NCBI GenBank assembly: GCA_016719785.1 | Contig: JADJYJ010000008.1 | Location: forward strand, 328,272 to 392,271 | From: Candidatus Amarolinea dominans | Lineage (GTDB): Bacteria > Chloroflexota > Anaerolineae > SSC4 > Amarolineaceae | Length of the DNA stretch: 64,000 bases | Direction: 5' to 3' | Part shown: positions 53,001 through 61,456 of the stretch, piece after piece | How positions within the stretch are numbered: the stretch's first letter is position 1 | Layout of the letters: each line of letters starts with the position of its first letter | Notes under the pieces: model-generated | What the model saw: only the letters and a program-made list of their open reading frames with translations | Told to the model about the DNA's origin: nothing | The model's database searches: none | Made by a program: the position numbers and the translations under genes

Positions 53001-53538
53001 CGCGTCATATCCAGGCGCCAACGACAACGCCAGCGGCGTAGCGACGATGCTGGAACTGGCGCGGGCGCTCAAGAACAGCCCGTACCAGCCCAACAAGACC
53101 GTGGTATTCGTGGCCTGGGCCGGCGGCGAGCGCAACGAGGGCCTCAGCGTCTTCAACGTCATGGCGGCCAAGATCGGCTTCAGTTCCCTGCATCTGGAGG
53201 CGGTGATCGAATTGAGCGGTGTGGGCGGCGGCAGCGGCGACGCGTTGGCCCTGGGCCAGGGGAGCAGCTTCCGCCTGGTGCAGCTCTTTCAGGATGCCGC
53301 CGGCCGCCTGGGCGTTGCCACCACGACGCGCGGCCGCGACCCCCACTTTGGGCAACCCGCACCGCCCGGCTTTGGTGGCCGCAGCGCACTCACCATGTAC
53401 CTGAGTTGGGACGGCTCTGATGCGCTGGCCGAGACACCGCAGGACACCCCCGACGCGATCGAACTGCCCAAGTTGGAGCAAGCCGGACGCACCGCGCTGC
53501 TTGCCCTGCACACCCTCAGCCGCGAGGTCAACTATTAA
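50005..53538 (+). CDS. Fusion of two peptide-type ABC permeases with a degenerate M28 peptidase domain
   Basis: 1,177 residues. About 1-310 is a DppB/OppB-like permease (DVLGQDYIRVAYSKGL, RHALRNVWIPVLTTLG). About 370-680 is a DppC/OppC-like permease (IEAARATGARTIHLLSRHIL, MLLAELGFLNIFMGGG). A further membrane helix (TVTVSVGAVVGLILLLRA) then leads to an extracytoplasmic M28-type domain (about 715-1177, with a PA-like insert). Peptidase residues are largely lost: Ser989 replaces the first zinc histidine (TASYDGV), Asp1007 is kept (GANDNASG), the Glu-Glu pair is Glu1042-Arg1043 (GGERNEGL), Ser1071 stands for the usual aspartate (IELSGVG), and the last histidine is absent. Likely an uptake or export channel with an attached non-enzymatic peptide-binding domain. 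No ATPase gene is adjacent. Confidence 0.87.
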   Translation: MQQIQISRRTVRALGRRLLTTLVILLAIAYLTQLGLLMAERGRQGVPAALWSAAGQALGATFDYLFRHPTTYYWQKAYQPAFALVWTFFSRSAGLLLVSLLLAALIGVPVGIGVARSGRARNRSLVLLLSILGVSTPSFILAMLFWMLNISVHRTFEITVLPQTGFGWDAHLLMPALVLAARPLAQIVQVTYLTLADVLGQDYIRVAYSKGLSDRGVLLRHALRNVWIPVLTTLGTSLRFSLASLPVVESFFVWPGVGQILLQTIESSNRALVTDLVVTLGILFLLINLALEMLFPLLDARLRTTPSTDLFEERQTGRRWLEGLSVSLRETWAGLRQLLPGVRRHDELPTLTAAISQESGSAAELPPTHGARRLLYNTVTNPALMAGTLLVAGLIGLVVAGDRLTPANPYETHGVLMIEGVIAAPPFKPSSVFPWGADPVGRDIQALVLGGARRTLTLAFFAMLARMVIGTLLGTLAGWWRGGWLDRLVQGAIAVWAAFPVTLFALILILALGIQQGMGVFIIGVSVVGWGEIAQFVRGQVIGLKPQPYIEAARATGARTIHLLSRHILSVLLPSLLVLSILEMGGVLMLLAELGFLNIFMGGGFRAAIAETGQMQSVVYFFSDVPEWGALLANVRNWWRSYPWLGWYPGLAFFIAILSFNLWGQGMRRFLDDTRANVSRLFNRYTVTVSVGAVVGLILLLRATSPLGIYRSQATAFDTTRALQDIQQLASPAFEGRETGTPGAQKTAAYIAERMQEIGLFPAGAKVNGQETFIVSNTTPRAHLRQTPTLEILGNQGDVTQALTYRQDFVEYVGRGLAYARRSTFGRAEGVVMGLVSGRDPETTASDHYGMNQMSLRDKILIVRPQDAERINTAAAAGFLVVSDDPLLMQRKVLYGGNEGRVPMMIVTTAIADRLLASTGSSMAQLEAAAASLKAGEVTLTPAGDPVRMVIEAEISDGISEQYYHVVGFIPGQAAEMGLDSQVIMVTASYDGVGVGPDGASYPGANDNASGVATMLELARALKNSPYQPNKTVVFVAWAGGERNEGLSVFNVMAAKIGFSSLHLEAVIELSGVGGGSGDALALGQGSSFRLVQLFQDAAGRLGVATTTRGRDPHFGQPAPPGFGGRSALTMYLSWDGSDALAETPQDTPDAIELPKLEQAGRTALLALHTLSREVNY

Positions 53539-53553
53539 CACGCCGCTGCTTCC

Positions 53554-54852
53554 ATGACCATCAGCAAAGATTCGTCGCCGCCGCGCTTTGCGGCCTTGCG
53601 CAACCGCGATTTCAGCCTGCTGTGGACCGGGATGCTGGTCTCCACCGTCGGCTCGCAGATGCAACTGACCGCCGTCAATTGGCATGTCTTCGAACTGCTC
53701 AGGGGCAGCACCTACACGCTGCATCTGTTCGGGGGCGAATTTGCCCTGAGCGGCGAGGCGCTCGGCTTGGGCACCCTGGGCCTGGTACGCGTGATCCCCA
53801 TCGTCCTCTTCGCTCTCATCGGCGGTGTGCTGGCCGACACCCTGGACCGCCGCCGCCTGCTGTTGGTCACCCAGGCCGCCGCGACCCTCTTCGCCGGGAT
53901 ATTGGCCTATCTGAGCCTGCGCGGAGAGGCCAGCGTGACCGCCATCTACCTGCTGACCGCCGCGGGCGCGGCCGCGGCGGCCTTCGACAACCCGGCGCGG
54001 CAAGCACTGGTGCCCAACCTGGTGCCGCGCGAGCATCTGACCAACGCCGTCAGCCTGAACACGTTGGTTTGGCAGATCGGCAGCGTGATTGGGCCTGCGC
54101 TGGCCGGCCTGATGGTGTCCGCCATTGACATTGGCTGGGTCTACGCGGCCAACGCCATCTCCTTTGGCGCGGTAATCCTGGCGCTGCTCCTGATGCGCTA
54201 CCGGGGCCGCGCCGCCGCCAACAACACCGGCCTGGGCTGGCCGGCCGTGGCCGAGGGGCTGCACTTCACCTACAGTCAGCGCATCATCTGGGGCACCATG
54301 CTGCTCGATTTCCTGGCGACCTTCTTTTCCTCCGCGCGCACGATGCTGCCCATCATCGCCAGCGAGGTGGTGCATGTGGGCGTGCAGGGCTACGGGCTGC
54401 TTTCAACCGCTCAGTCGGTCGGGGCCATCGTTGCCGGCGCCATCACCTCGTACCGGGGCGAGATCAAACGCCAGGGCCATGTGCTCCTGGTCAGCGTTGC
54501 CATCTACGGCGTCGCCACCCTCTTCTTCGGCCTGACGGCCAACTTTTATCTCTCCTACTTCCTCTTTGCCCTGACCGGCGCGGCCGACACCGTTTCCACC
54601 GTCATTCGCGGCACCATCCGCCAGGTGCTCACGCCCGACCATCTGCGCGGACGCATGACCGGCGTCAATATGATCTTCTTCATGGGTGGCCCGCAGTTGG
54701 GTGAAATGGAAGCCGGCCTGGTCGCCAGCGCGTTCGGCGTCCCCTTTGCCATTGTCAGCGGCGGGCTGGCCACCGTGCTCCTCACCGGCTGGGTGGCGTG
54801 GCGCTATCCTAAATTGCGGGCCTACGAAGCGTCGCATGGTATAATAACGTAA
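53554..54852 (+). CDS. MFS transporter (enterobactin-exporter-like group)
   Basis: 432 residues with about 12 membrane segments. Motif A is ALIGGVLADTLDRRRLLLV, and the N-terminus FAALRNRDFSLLWTGMLVST is typical of the MFS_3/EntS-like exporters. Loop features include FDNPARQALVPNLVPREHL and RQVLTPDHLRGRMTGVNMIF. A soluble loop is inserted after the first helix pair (ELLRGSTYTLHLFGGEFALS). It lies 15 bases after the permease/M28 gene. Substrate unknown. Confidence 0.9.
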   Translation: MTISKDSSPPRFAALRNRDFSLLWTGMLVSTVGSQMQLTAVNWHVFELLRGSTYTLHLFGGEFALSGEALGLGTLGLVRVIPIVLFALIGGVLADTLDRRRLLLVTQAAATLFAGILAYLSLRGEASVTAIYLLTAAGAAAAAFDNPARQALVPNLVPREHLTNAVSLNTLVWQIGSVIGPALAGLMVSAIDIGWVYAANAISFGAVILALLLMRYRGRAAANNTGLGWPAVAEGLHFTYSQRIIWGTMLLDFLATFFSSARTMLPIIASEVVHVGVQGYGLLSTAQSVGAIVAGAITSYRGEIKRQGHVLLVSVAIYGVATLFFGLTANFYLSYFLFALTGAADTVSTVIRGTIRQVLTPDHLRGRMTGVNMIFFMGGPQLGEMEAGLVASAFGVPFAIVSGGLATVLLTGWVAWRYPKLRAYEASHGIIT

Positions 54853-54872
54853 CTTTTGGGGGGGCGCCACAC

Positions 54873-57617
54873 GTGACTACCGGTCTCACGGTCATTTTGA
54901 CCCACGAACATGCCGATTTCGACGCCCTGGCGGCCATGCTGGCAACCTGGAAACTGAACCCCCAGGCTGTCCCCATTTTGCCGGGCCAGCTAAACCGCAA
55001 CGTGCGCGAATTCTTGACCCTCTACCGCAGCGCCCTGCCGTTCGTGGCGGCCGCCGATGCGCCGCCGCGCCGCGTGGTCCATGCCCTGGTGGTAGACACG
55101 CAAAGTTTTGCGCCACCGCGCCGCATGTCGGCGCAAACCAGCGTTGAGATCGTGGATCATCATGCATTGCAGATCACCCTGCCGCCCGACTGGACCCACA
55201 CCGGCGACAAGGTGGGCGCCACGACAACGCTGCTGGTGGAACGCCTGCAAAACGAACGTATCCCGCTGACCACGATCGAGGCCACCTGCCTGCTGCTGGG
55301 CATCTACGAAGACACGGGCACGTTGACCTACAGCGCCACCACCGCGCGTGACGCCGCGTGCGTGGCCTGGCTGCTGCAGCCGGCGCAGGGCGCTAATCTC
55401 GAAGTGGTCAACCGATTCCTGCACCACTCGCTGACCGCTGAGCAAAAGGCCCTGCTCGATCAGCTCATCGCCAACAGCGAACCGTTCGAGTTCGGCAGCC
55501 AGCCGGTCATCATCGCCTGGGCCAGCTTGCCCACCTTCAACGATGAAATCTCGACCCTGGCGCACCGCGTGCGCGATTTCTACGAGCCGGCTGCGGTCTT
55601 TCTGCTGGTTGACCTGGGCGATCGCATCCAGGTCGTGGCGCGCAGCAGCAGCGACGCGGTGGATGTCGGCGTAATTGCGTCAGCGCTGGGGGGCGGTGGT
55701 CATCGGCGCGCTGCCGCGGCGCTGGTGCGCGGGCGCAGCCTGCGCGAGGTGCGGACGACCCTGGTAGATTTGCTGCAGCAGCACGTGCGCCCTTCGGTGA
55801 CGGTCAGCGAGATTATGTCACGCGGGCTGCAGACCCTGTCGCCCGACATGACGATTGCCGACGCCGCGGCGCGCATGCAGCGCTTCGGTTTCGAGGGCTT
55901 TCCGGTGGCCGACTTGAGCCAGGTCGTGGGCATGTTGACCCGCGGCCAGGTGGACCGCGCCTTGCGCCACGGCCTGGCGCAGGCGCCTGTCGCCCAGGTC
56001 ATGAGCAAAGGCAGCATCAGCGTGGCGCCGGAGGATGGCATCGAAGTCTTGCAGCGCCGCATGATCGAAAGCGGCTGGGGCCAGGTGCCGGTGGTCAACC
56101 GGCAGACCGGCGCGCTGATCGGCATCGTCACCCGCACCGATCTGATCAAGCTGTGGGGCACGCCGCTGCCCACGCGCCCGGCCGCGGACATGAACGCGAA
56201 GATGGAAACTCTGCTGCCCGCGGCGTTGATCAACCTGGTGCGCCGTGCGGGCGAGGCCGCGGCCGATTTGAACTACCCCATGTACGCGGTGGGCGGCTTC
56301 GTGCGTGATCTTTTGCTCAACGTCCCCAATTTTGACATTGACCTGGTGGTCGAAGGGGATGCGATCGGCCTGGCGCGGCGCCTGGCGAGCCTGTATGGCG
56401 GCCGCGTGCGTTCACACAAACGCTTCGGCACGGCCAAATGGATTCTCAGCGCCGATGGCAAGGCCGAGCCGGCGGACGCAAGTGAGCAGAGCAGCGAAGA
56501 GGAAGATGAGGAGTACCGGCCGGTGCAGATCAGCAGCGTGGATGACGCCGCGCCGCCGGTGCCCAGCCTCGATTTCGTCACCGCGCGCACCGAATTCTAC
56601 GAACACCCCACCGCGCTGCCCACCGTGGAGCGGTCTTCGATCAAACTCGACCTGCACCGGCGCGACTTCACGATCAACACCCTGGCGATTCACCTCGACC
56701 CGCAGCATTGGGGCGAGCTGCTCGATTTCTACGACGGGGTGGGGGACCTGAACAACGGCATCATCCGTGTGCTGCACAGCCTGAGTTTCATCGAAGACCC
56801 CACACGCATCCTGCGCGCGGTGCGTTTCGAGCAGCGCTTTCATTTTCAGATCGAGGCGCGCACCGAGCAACTGATTGCCGACGCGCTCGACCTGCTGCCC
56901 AAGGTCAGCCCGGCGCGGGTGCGGCATGAGCTGGAGTTGATCCTGGAAGAGGCCGAGCCGGAACTGGCGCTGGCGCGTTTGCAGCAGATGCAGGTACTCG
57001 CACACCTGAATGCGCACCTGGTCTATGACCGCTGGTTGGCCGACCGCTTCGTTGATCTGCGCCATCTGCGCATGGACCGCCAGTTGGCGGGCGACTCGCA
57101 GACGGTGGCAGGGGAAGAATTGCCGCGCCTCTACCTGGCGCTGATGCTCTTCCGCCAGCCGGCCGAGGCCGATCAACAGGTGCATGAGCGCTTGCGCCTG
57201 CGCCATGACACCATGCGCCTGCTGAGCGACCTGCGCGCCTTGCAGCGCCATCTGGCCGACCTGGGCCGGCCGCTGCTGCGCGCCAGTCAGATAGATGAGA
57301 TCTTGCGCCCAATCAGCGCTGCGGCGCGGCTGGTGCTGCGCGTCGCCAGCGAATCGTGGCTGGTGCAGCAGCGCATGGACCTCTACGAACGCAGCCTCAA
57401 GCAGGTGACGGTAGAGCTGGACGGTCATCGGCTGCGCAAACTCGGTCTGCCGCCCGGCCCACTCTATCGCCAGATTCTGCAGGCCGTGCGCGCCGCGCGT
57501 CTCGACGGCGAGGTGCATGACCTGGCCGGGGAGATGGCTTTGGCGCGGCGGTTGGCAGAGAGAGGGGATGCGGAAGCGCAGAGTGCAGAGTACAAAGTGC
57601 AAAGCGCAGAGCGATAG
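54873..57617 (+). CDS. cca: CCA- or A-adding tRNA nucleotidyltransferase with DHH and CBS domains
   Basis: 914 residues from a GTG start. Residues about 1-310 are a DHH/DHHA1 phosphoesterase module (EHADFDALAAM, VEIVDHHAL, ALGGGGHRRAAA). About 315-430 are two CBS domains. About 445 onward is a class II tRNA nucleotidyltransferase: YAVGGFVRDLLLNVPNFDID with the catalytic Asp pair, RRDFTINTLAI and DPTRILRAVRFEQRF. It matures the tRNA 3' end by adding CCA or only A; in some bacteria this long form is the A-adding enzyme, which sequence alone cannot decide. An acidic insert (EQSSEEEDEEYRP) interrupts the nucleotidyltransferase. The last 16 residues (DAEAQSAEYKVQSAER) are coded by an intergenic-type repeat and are probably a recent extension. 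Confidence 0.93.
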   Translation: MTTGLTVILTHEHADFDALAAMLATWKLNPQAVPILPGQLNRNVREFLTLYRSALPFVAAADAPPRRVVHALVVDTQSFAPPRRMSAQTSVEIVDHHALQITLPPDWTHTGDKVGATTTLLVERLQNERIPLTTIEATCLLLGIYEDTGTLTYSATTARDAACVAWLLQPAQGANLEVVNRFLHHSLTAEQKALLDQLIANSEPFEFGSQPVIIAWASLPTFNDEISTLAHRVRDFYEPAAVFLLVDLGDRIQVVARSSSDAVDVGVIASALGGGGHRRAAAALVRGRSLREVRTTLVDLLQQHVRPSVTVSEIMSRGLQTLSPDMTIADAAARMQRFGFEGFPVADLSQVVGMLTRGQVDRALRHGLAQAPVAQVMSKGSISVAPEDGIEVLQRRMIESGWGQVPVVNRQTGALIGIVTRTDLIKLWGTPLPTRPAADMNAKMETLLPAALINLVRRAGEAAADLNYPMYAVGGFVRDLLLNVPNFDIDLVVEGDAIGLARRLASLYGGRVRSHKRFGTAKWILSADGKAEPADASEQSSEEEDEEYRPVQISSVDDAAPPVPSLDFVTARTEFYEHPTALPTVERSSIKLDLHRRDFTINTLAIHLDPQHWGELLDFYDGVGDLNNGIIRVLHSLSFIEDPTRILRAVRFEQRFHFQIEARTEQLIADALDLLPKVSPARVRHELELILEEAEPELALARLQQMQVLAHLNAHLVYDRWLADRFVDLRHLRMDRQLAGDSQTVAGEELPRLYLALMLFRQPAEADQQVHERLRLRHDTMRLLSDLRALQRHLADLGRPLLRASQIDEILRPISAAARLVLRVASESWLVQQRMDLYERSLKQVTVELDGHRLRKLGLPPGPLYRQILQAVRAARLDGEVHDLAGEMALARRLAERGDAEAQSAEYKVQSAER

Positions 57618-57729
57618 CCCTTCGGTTTGGGATCGCAGCCTTGGGATTCTTCCTTTAGTAATTTACCAGTTAACTTCTTGCACAGGGAGCAAGGATTCTC
57701 TTGCCACGAATGGCACGGAGGCAGAGGGG

Positions 57730-57872
57730 CCAATTCGTGAAAATTCGTGAAATTCGTGGCAAAGAATGCCCGCATCCTTCTCTCAAAGTACACGGATCAA
57801 CACGGATACTCTCACCCATGTCCAATTCGTGAAAATTCGTGAAATTCGTGGCAAAGAATGCTCGCATCCTTC
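57730..57872. repeat. Direct repeat of 51 bases downstream of the cca gene
   Basis: Two copies (57730-57780, 57822-57872), each containing CCAATTCGTGAAAATTCG and ending GCATCCTTCT, differ at one position. Between them is ACACGGATCAACACGG, similar in reverse to sequence near 4850. No gene is seen in this gap. The second copy runs up to the stop of the OsmC gene. Confidence 0.85.
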
Positions 57873-57876
57873 TTTT

Positions 57877-58380
57877 TTATTTCTCCGCGTCCTCTGCGGT
57901 GCGTGCCGCCTCAACGACAATCACCGGTTCACACGTCACCGGGAAATTGACGGAGTTGGCGATGAAGCACAGCTCATGGGCGCGGGCGTGCAGGTGCGCA
58001 GCCAGGGCCGGGTCGGCGCCAGGCTGGATCGTCACTGTGGGCAGCAGCACGACCGAAGTAAAATGACCGCCGCCATTCGGCGTCTCCGCCATGACGCCGC
58101 GGGCCTGGTCTTCATAGGCCACCACCACCACACCCGCGTCTGCGGCCAGGTGTAAATACCACAGCATGTGGCAGGCCGCCAACGACGCCACCAGCAGGTC
58201 TTCCGGGTTATAGCGCGTGCGGTCGCCTCGAAACGCGGGGTCGGCCGAACCGGCGATCACCGGCTTGCCGGCCGCCGTGATCTCGTGTGCGCGCGCATAG
58301 GCGCGGTAGCTGCTGGTCCCCTGCCCCAGGTTGCCGGTCCAGGTCACCTGAACCGCGTACGTGTGTTCGTGCTGAGTCAT
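57877..58380 (-). CDS. OsmC family peroxidase-like protein
   Basis: 167 residues. The two reactive cysteines of the OsmC/Ohr fold are present: Cys70 in SLAACHMLWYLH and Cys138 in RAHELCFIANSV. The core begins VTWTGNLGQGTSSYRAY. The family reduces organic hydroperoxides using thiols. It is cytoplasmic. The last 11 residues (EAARTAEDAEK) derive from a repeat sequence at the gene end (TCCGCGTCCTCTGCG), so the natural protein is probably shorter. It stands alone between the cca gene and the BNR cluster. Confidence 0.9.
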   Translation of the reverse strand: MTQHEHTYAVQVTWTGNLGQGTSSYRAYARAHEITAAGKPVIAGSADPAFRGDRTRYNPEDLLVASLAACHMLWYLHLAADAGVVVVAYEDQARGVMAETPNGGGHFTSVVLLPTVTIQPGADPALAAHLHARAHELCFIANSVNFPVTCEPVIVVEAARTAEDAEK

Positions 58381-58383
58381 ATG

Positions 58384-58646
58384 TCTTTATCCAAACCTAC
58401 GCGTGCAACGCCGACGCAAATCCATGCACCGCAATCACCCACCGCAACGATCCCCGATGCAACCGCAACCCCAGATAGCACACTACGTTGATCGTTTTGC
58501 ACACCGCAGGACAAAAATCCTGTGCATCCTGCTCATCCTGTCCAAATCGGCTTGCAAGGTGAGCTGCATATCATCCATTTTAATCGCACTCACGCCGGCA
58601 GACAAAATGCACATGTTCGGACCAGGCTATACTAAGGAGGGATCTC
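58384..58646 (+). pseudogene. Decayed copy of the repeat-linker lipoprotein gene
   Basis: The frame PTRATPTQIHAPQSPTATIP matches the linker TPTQTLAPPSPTATITEATA of the intact gene at 61457. Later DNA (CTCACGCCGGCAGACAAAAT) matches CTCACACCGGCAGACAAAAT there. The start, signal peptide and most of the domain are gone, and a filler repeat (CAGGACAAAAATCCTGTGCA) sits in the middle. It occupies the same place before the first BNR gene as the intact lipoprotein does before the second. Confidence 0.75.
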
Positions 58647-61316
58647 ATGATGACCGTTTTCTCATCTCGCAGGCAGCGTCAGCTAAGACTAATGAGCGGC
58701 GCCATCGCTATTCTCCTCACCGGAACGATCGTCTTCGTTTGGGTGTGGCTAAACACCTCGTTTCCAGCCAATTCGACCCTCGATACCATTCTATGCCAAC
58801 ACCTACCCCTGACAGATCGTCAGGTGGCTGTGCGGCGCAATCTGCCAGCATCATTCGTGCCTGAGCTGCGCGCAGCTCTTGGACTATCCAATGCCGAGAT
58901 CTGTCTGTTGCCGGATGACAAACTGACGCAAGCCGTGTACAAGACAGATCATCCCAAGCCTGACTCTCCCGGGGAAGCGGTGACTTTTCGCCGCCTGCAG
59001 CTTCAGGATGAGAACGGATTTGTGCCGGCCGATGGCCTGGCGCGAGCCGGCGAGCACGTTCGTCAAATGCGCATTGGCGACGGCGCGGACCCTGACAGCG
59101 GCGGAATCTCACGTGGGTCGTGGACATGGCTGGGGCCAGGCAACATCGGCGGCCGCGTGCGCTCCATCGTCATCAGCCCAGCGAACTCGGCCCTGATGTG
59201 GGCGGGCAGCGTCTCCGGCGGCATCTGGCGGTCAACCAACGGCGGGGTCTTGTGGGGACCGGTAGATGATTTCATGGCGAACCTGGCAGTTTCCACACTG
59301 GTGATGAGTCCGAGCAACAGCAGCATCATGTATGCCGGGACGGGAGAAGGCTTCTACAATGCGGATAGAATACAGGGCGCCGGTGTCTTCAAGAGCACGG
59401 ACGGCGGCACGATCTGGTCACAATTAGGCTCGACGACCAGTGCAGACTGGTATTACGTCAATCGCCTGGCGTTCGCACCCAATGGCAACATCCTGGTGGC
59501 GGCTACGAGCAGCGGTTTGTGGCGAAGCACGGATGGCGGCGCGACGTGGAGCCGCCGAACCACGACGCGAGCTTTGGATGTAAATTTCAATCCCGCGGAC
59601 AACAGCAAAGCTATCGCCAGCGGCTCGGAGGGAAGCGCCTGGTATTCGAACGACGGCGGGGTCAACTGGACGGCTGCTACGGGCATCCCCGTGCTGGATT
59701 ACCTGGGGCGGGTAGAGGTGGCCTATGCGCCCAGTAACCCATCCTGGGTTTATGCGTCCGTCAGCCGCAACAGCGGTGAAATTTGGAGCAGCACCAACGG
59801 CGGGCAGACCTATGCGCTCGTCAATACCGGCAACAGTTACCTGGGCGGGCAGGGGTGGTACGACAACATCATTTGGGTTGACCCCACGAACGCCAATACA
59901 CTGATCGTGGGCGGCATTGATCTGTGGCGCAGCACGAATGGCGGAAGTTCGCTGACGAAGATCAGTCAATGGTGGAGCGCGCCGTCCTCTGCCCATGCCG
60001 ATCATCATGCGATCGTTGAATCTCCGGGCTTCAACGGCGGCACGAACAAGACCGTTTTCTTCGGCAACGATGGCGGCGTCTACAGGGCCGACAATGTGTA
60101 CACGGTTCTGGGCACCACCGGCTGGCAGGAGTTGAACAACAACCTGGGCATCACCCAGTTCTATGGCGCAGCCGGCAACAGCACAAGCGGCGTGATCGTG
60201 GGCGGCACACAGGATAACGGAACCTTGCGTTTCAACGGCAACACGGAAACCTGGAGCACGATGTATGGCGGTGATGGTGGTTTCTCGGCTGCTGATCCAT
60301 CTGACCCGAATTATTTCTACGGTGAATATGTCTATGCGTGGGTTCATCGCAGCAGCAATGGGGGCAGTACGTCCGAGTACATCAGCGGTATCTATTGGGA
60401 TGGCAGTCAATGGACCTGCCTCTCGGCTCCTTATCGCATCGATGACGCGTGCAACCGCACCGCCAACTTCATCGCCCCATTCATTCTGGATCCCAATACC
60501 CCCAATCGCCTGCTCGTCGGCGGCAGATCCCTGTGGCGCAGCAACGATCCGAAGACGGCCAACACGGGTACGACGGGTCCCTCCTGGGCCAGCATCAAAG
60601 CGCCGATTAGCGGCGACTACAATATCAGCGCCATTGCCGTTGCGCCCGGCAACTCGGACATCGTGTGGGTGGGTCATAACAATGGTAATGTCTACAAGAC
60701 AGCCAACGGCACCGCAGCTTCACCAACCTGGACGCAAGTGGATACCAACGCGCCCGGTTTACCCAATCGCTACGTGATGCGCATCACCATTGACCGCAAC
60801 AGCGCCAACACGGTCTACGTGACGTTTGGTGGTTTCAGCCCCGACAATGTCTGGCGCACCACCGACGCCGGCAGTTCCTGGAGTGACCGCACCGGCTCAG
60901 GCTCCAGTGGACTGCCCGACGCGCCGGTGCGCAGCCTGGTGATTCATCCCAACAATTCGAATTGGATCTACGTTGGCGCGGAAGTCGGCGTTTTTGTCAG
61001 TGAAAACGCCGGGGCTAATTGGACCGTGCCTCACGAGGGACCGGCCAATGTCTCGGTGGATGAGTTATTCTGGATGAACACTGCGCTTGTCGCGGCCACG
61101 CATGGACGTGGCCTGTATCGGGCGGAGACAGTGGGCCAGGCGTGCTATGACTTCGATCACAACGGTCAGGTAGATGCCCTCGACATCACAGCGGTTGCCA
61201 GCCGTTGGCGCAATGCAGCCTTATACAATCCAACCTACGATGTGGCCGCCCCCTTCGGCGTGATTGACATCATTGATATCGTGACCGTGTCCGCACACTG
61301 GGGTTTGAGCTGCTGA
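58647..61316 (+). CDS. Secreted BNR/Asp-box repeat protein with dockerin-like tail (copy 1)
   Basis: 889 residues. A signal anchor (IAILLTGTIVFVWVWL) is followed by about 100 residues of unknown fold, then a sortilin/sialidase-like propeller with many Asp-box motifs: RSTNGGVLWGP, KSTDGGTIWSQ, RSTDGGATWSR, YSNDGGVNWTA, RTTDAGSSWSD. The last 60 residues are a dockerin-like pair (FDHNGQVDALDITAVASRW, FGVIDIIDIVTVSAHWG). AAGGAGG precedes the ATG. Asp-box propellers bind or cleave glycans, but no sialidase active-site arginines could be assigned. Probably a surface adhesin or polymer-binding protein. The second copy lies about 3.5 kb downstream. Confidence 0.88.
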   Translation: MMTVFSSRRQRQLRLMSGAIAILLTGTIVFVWVWLNTSFPANSTLDTILCQHLPLTDRQVAVRRNLPASFVPELRAALGLSNAEICLLPDDKLTQAVYKTDHPKPDSPGEAVTFRRLQLQDENGFVPADGLARAGEHVRQMRIGDGADPDSGGISRGSWTWLGPGNIGGRVRSIVISPANSALMWAGSVSGGIWRSTNGGVLWGPVDDFMANLAVSTLVMSPSNSSIMYAGTGEGFYNADRIQGAGVFKSTDGGTIWSQLGSTTSADWYYVNRLAFAPNGNILVAATSSGLWRSTDGGATWSRRTTTRALDVNFNPADNSKAIASGSEGSAWYSNDGGVNWTAATGIPVLDYLGRVEVAYAPSNPSWVYASVSRNSGEIWSSTNGGQTYALVNTGNSYLGGQGWYDNIIWVDPTNANTLIVGGIDLWRSTNGGSSLTKISQWWSAPSSAHADHHAIVESPGFNGGTNKTVFFGNDGGVYRADNVYTVLGTTGWQELNNNLGITQFYGAAGNSTSGVIVGGTQDNGTLRFNGNTETWSTMYGGDGGFSAADPSDPNYFYGEYVYAWVHRSSNGGSTSEYISGIYWDGSQWTCLSAPYRIDDACNRTANFIAPFILDPNTPNRLLVGGRSLWRSNDPKTANTGTTGPSWASIKAPISGDYNISAIAVAPGNSDIVWVGHNNGNVYKTANGTAASPTWTQVDTNAPGLPNRYVMRITIDRNSANTVYVTFGGFSPDNVWRTTDAGSSWSDRTGSGSSGLPDAPVRSLVIHPNNSNWIYVGAEVGVFVSENAGANWTVPHEGPANVSVDELFWMNTALVAATHGRGLYRAETVGQACYDFDHNGQVDALDITAVASRWRNAALYNPTYDVAAPFGVIDIIDIVTVSAHWGLSC

Positions 61317-61361
61317 TCGAGTGAAGCCCGCTGAAAAAAGTTGACAGAGTTCTGCCAAAAC

Positions 61362-61396
61362 TTGACAGACTCATGACAGACAAAATCTGGTATACT
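61362..61396 (+). promoter_or_regulatory. Candidate promoter for the lipoprotein gene
   Basis: TGGTATACT gives an extended -10 element. TTGACA occurs twice upstream, but the nearer copy is 23 bases away, too far for a normal -35. Weak. Confidence 0.3.
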
Positions 61397-61456
61397 GTTC
61401 ATGGCTCACTGTTTACTGTCTCATTGACAAAACTGGACATCGAAAGGCGGACGATC

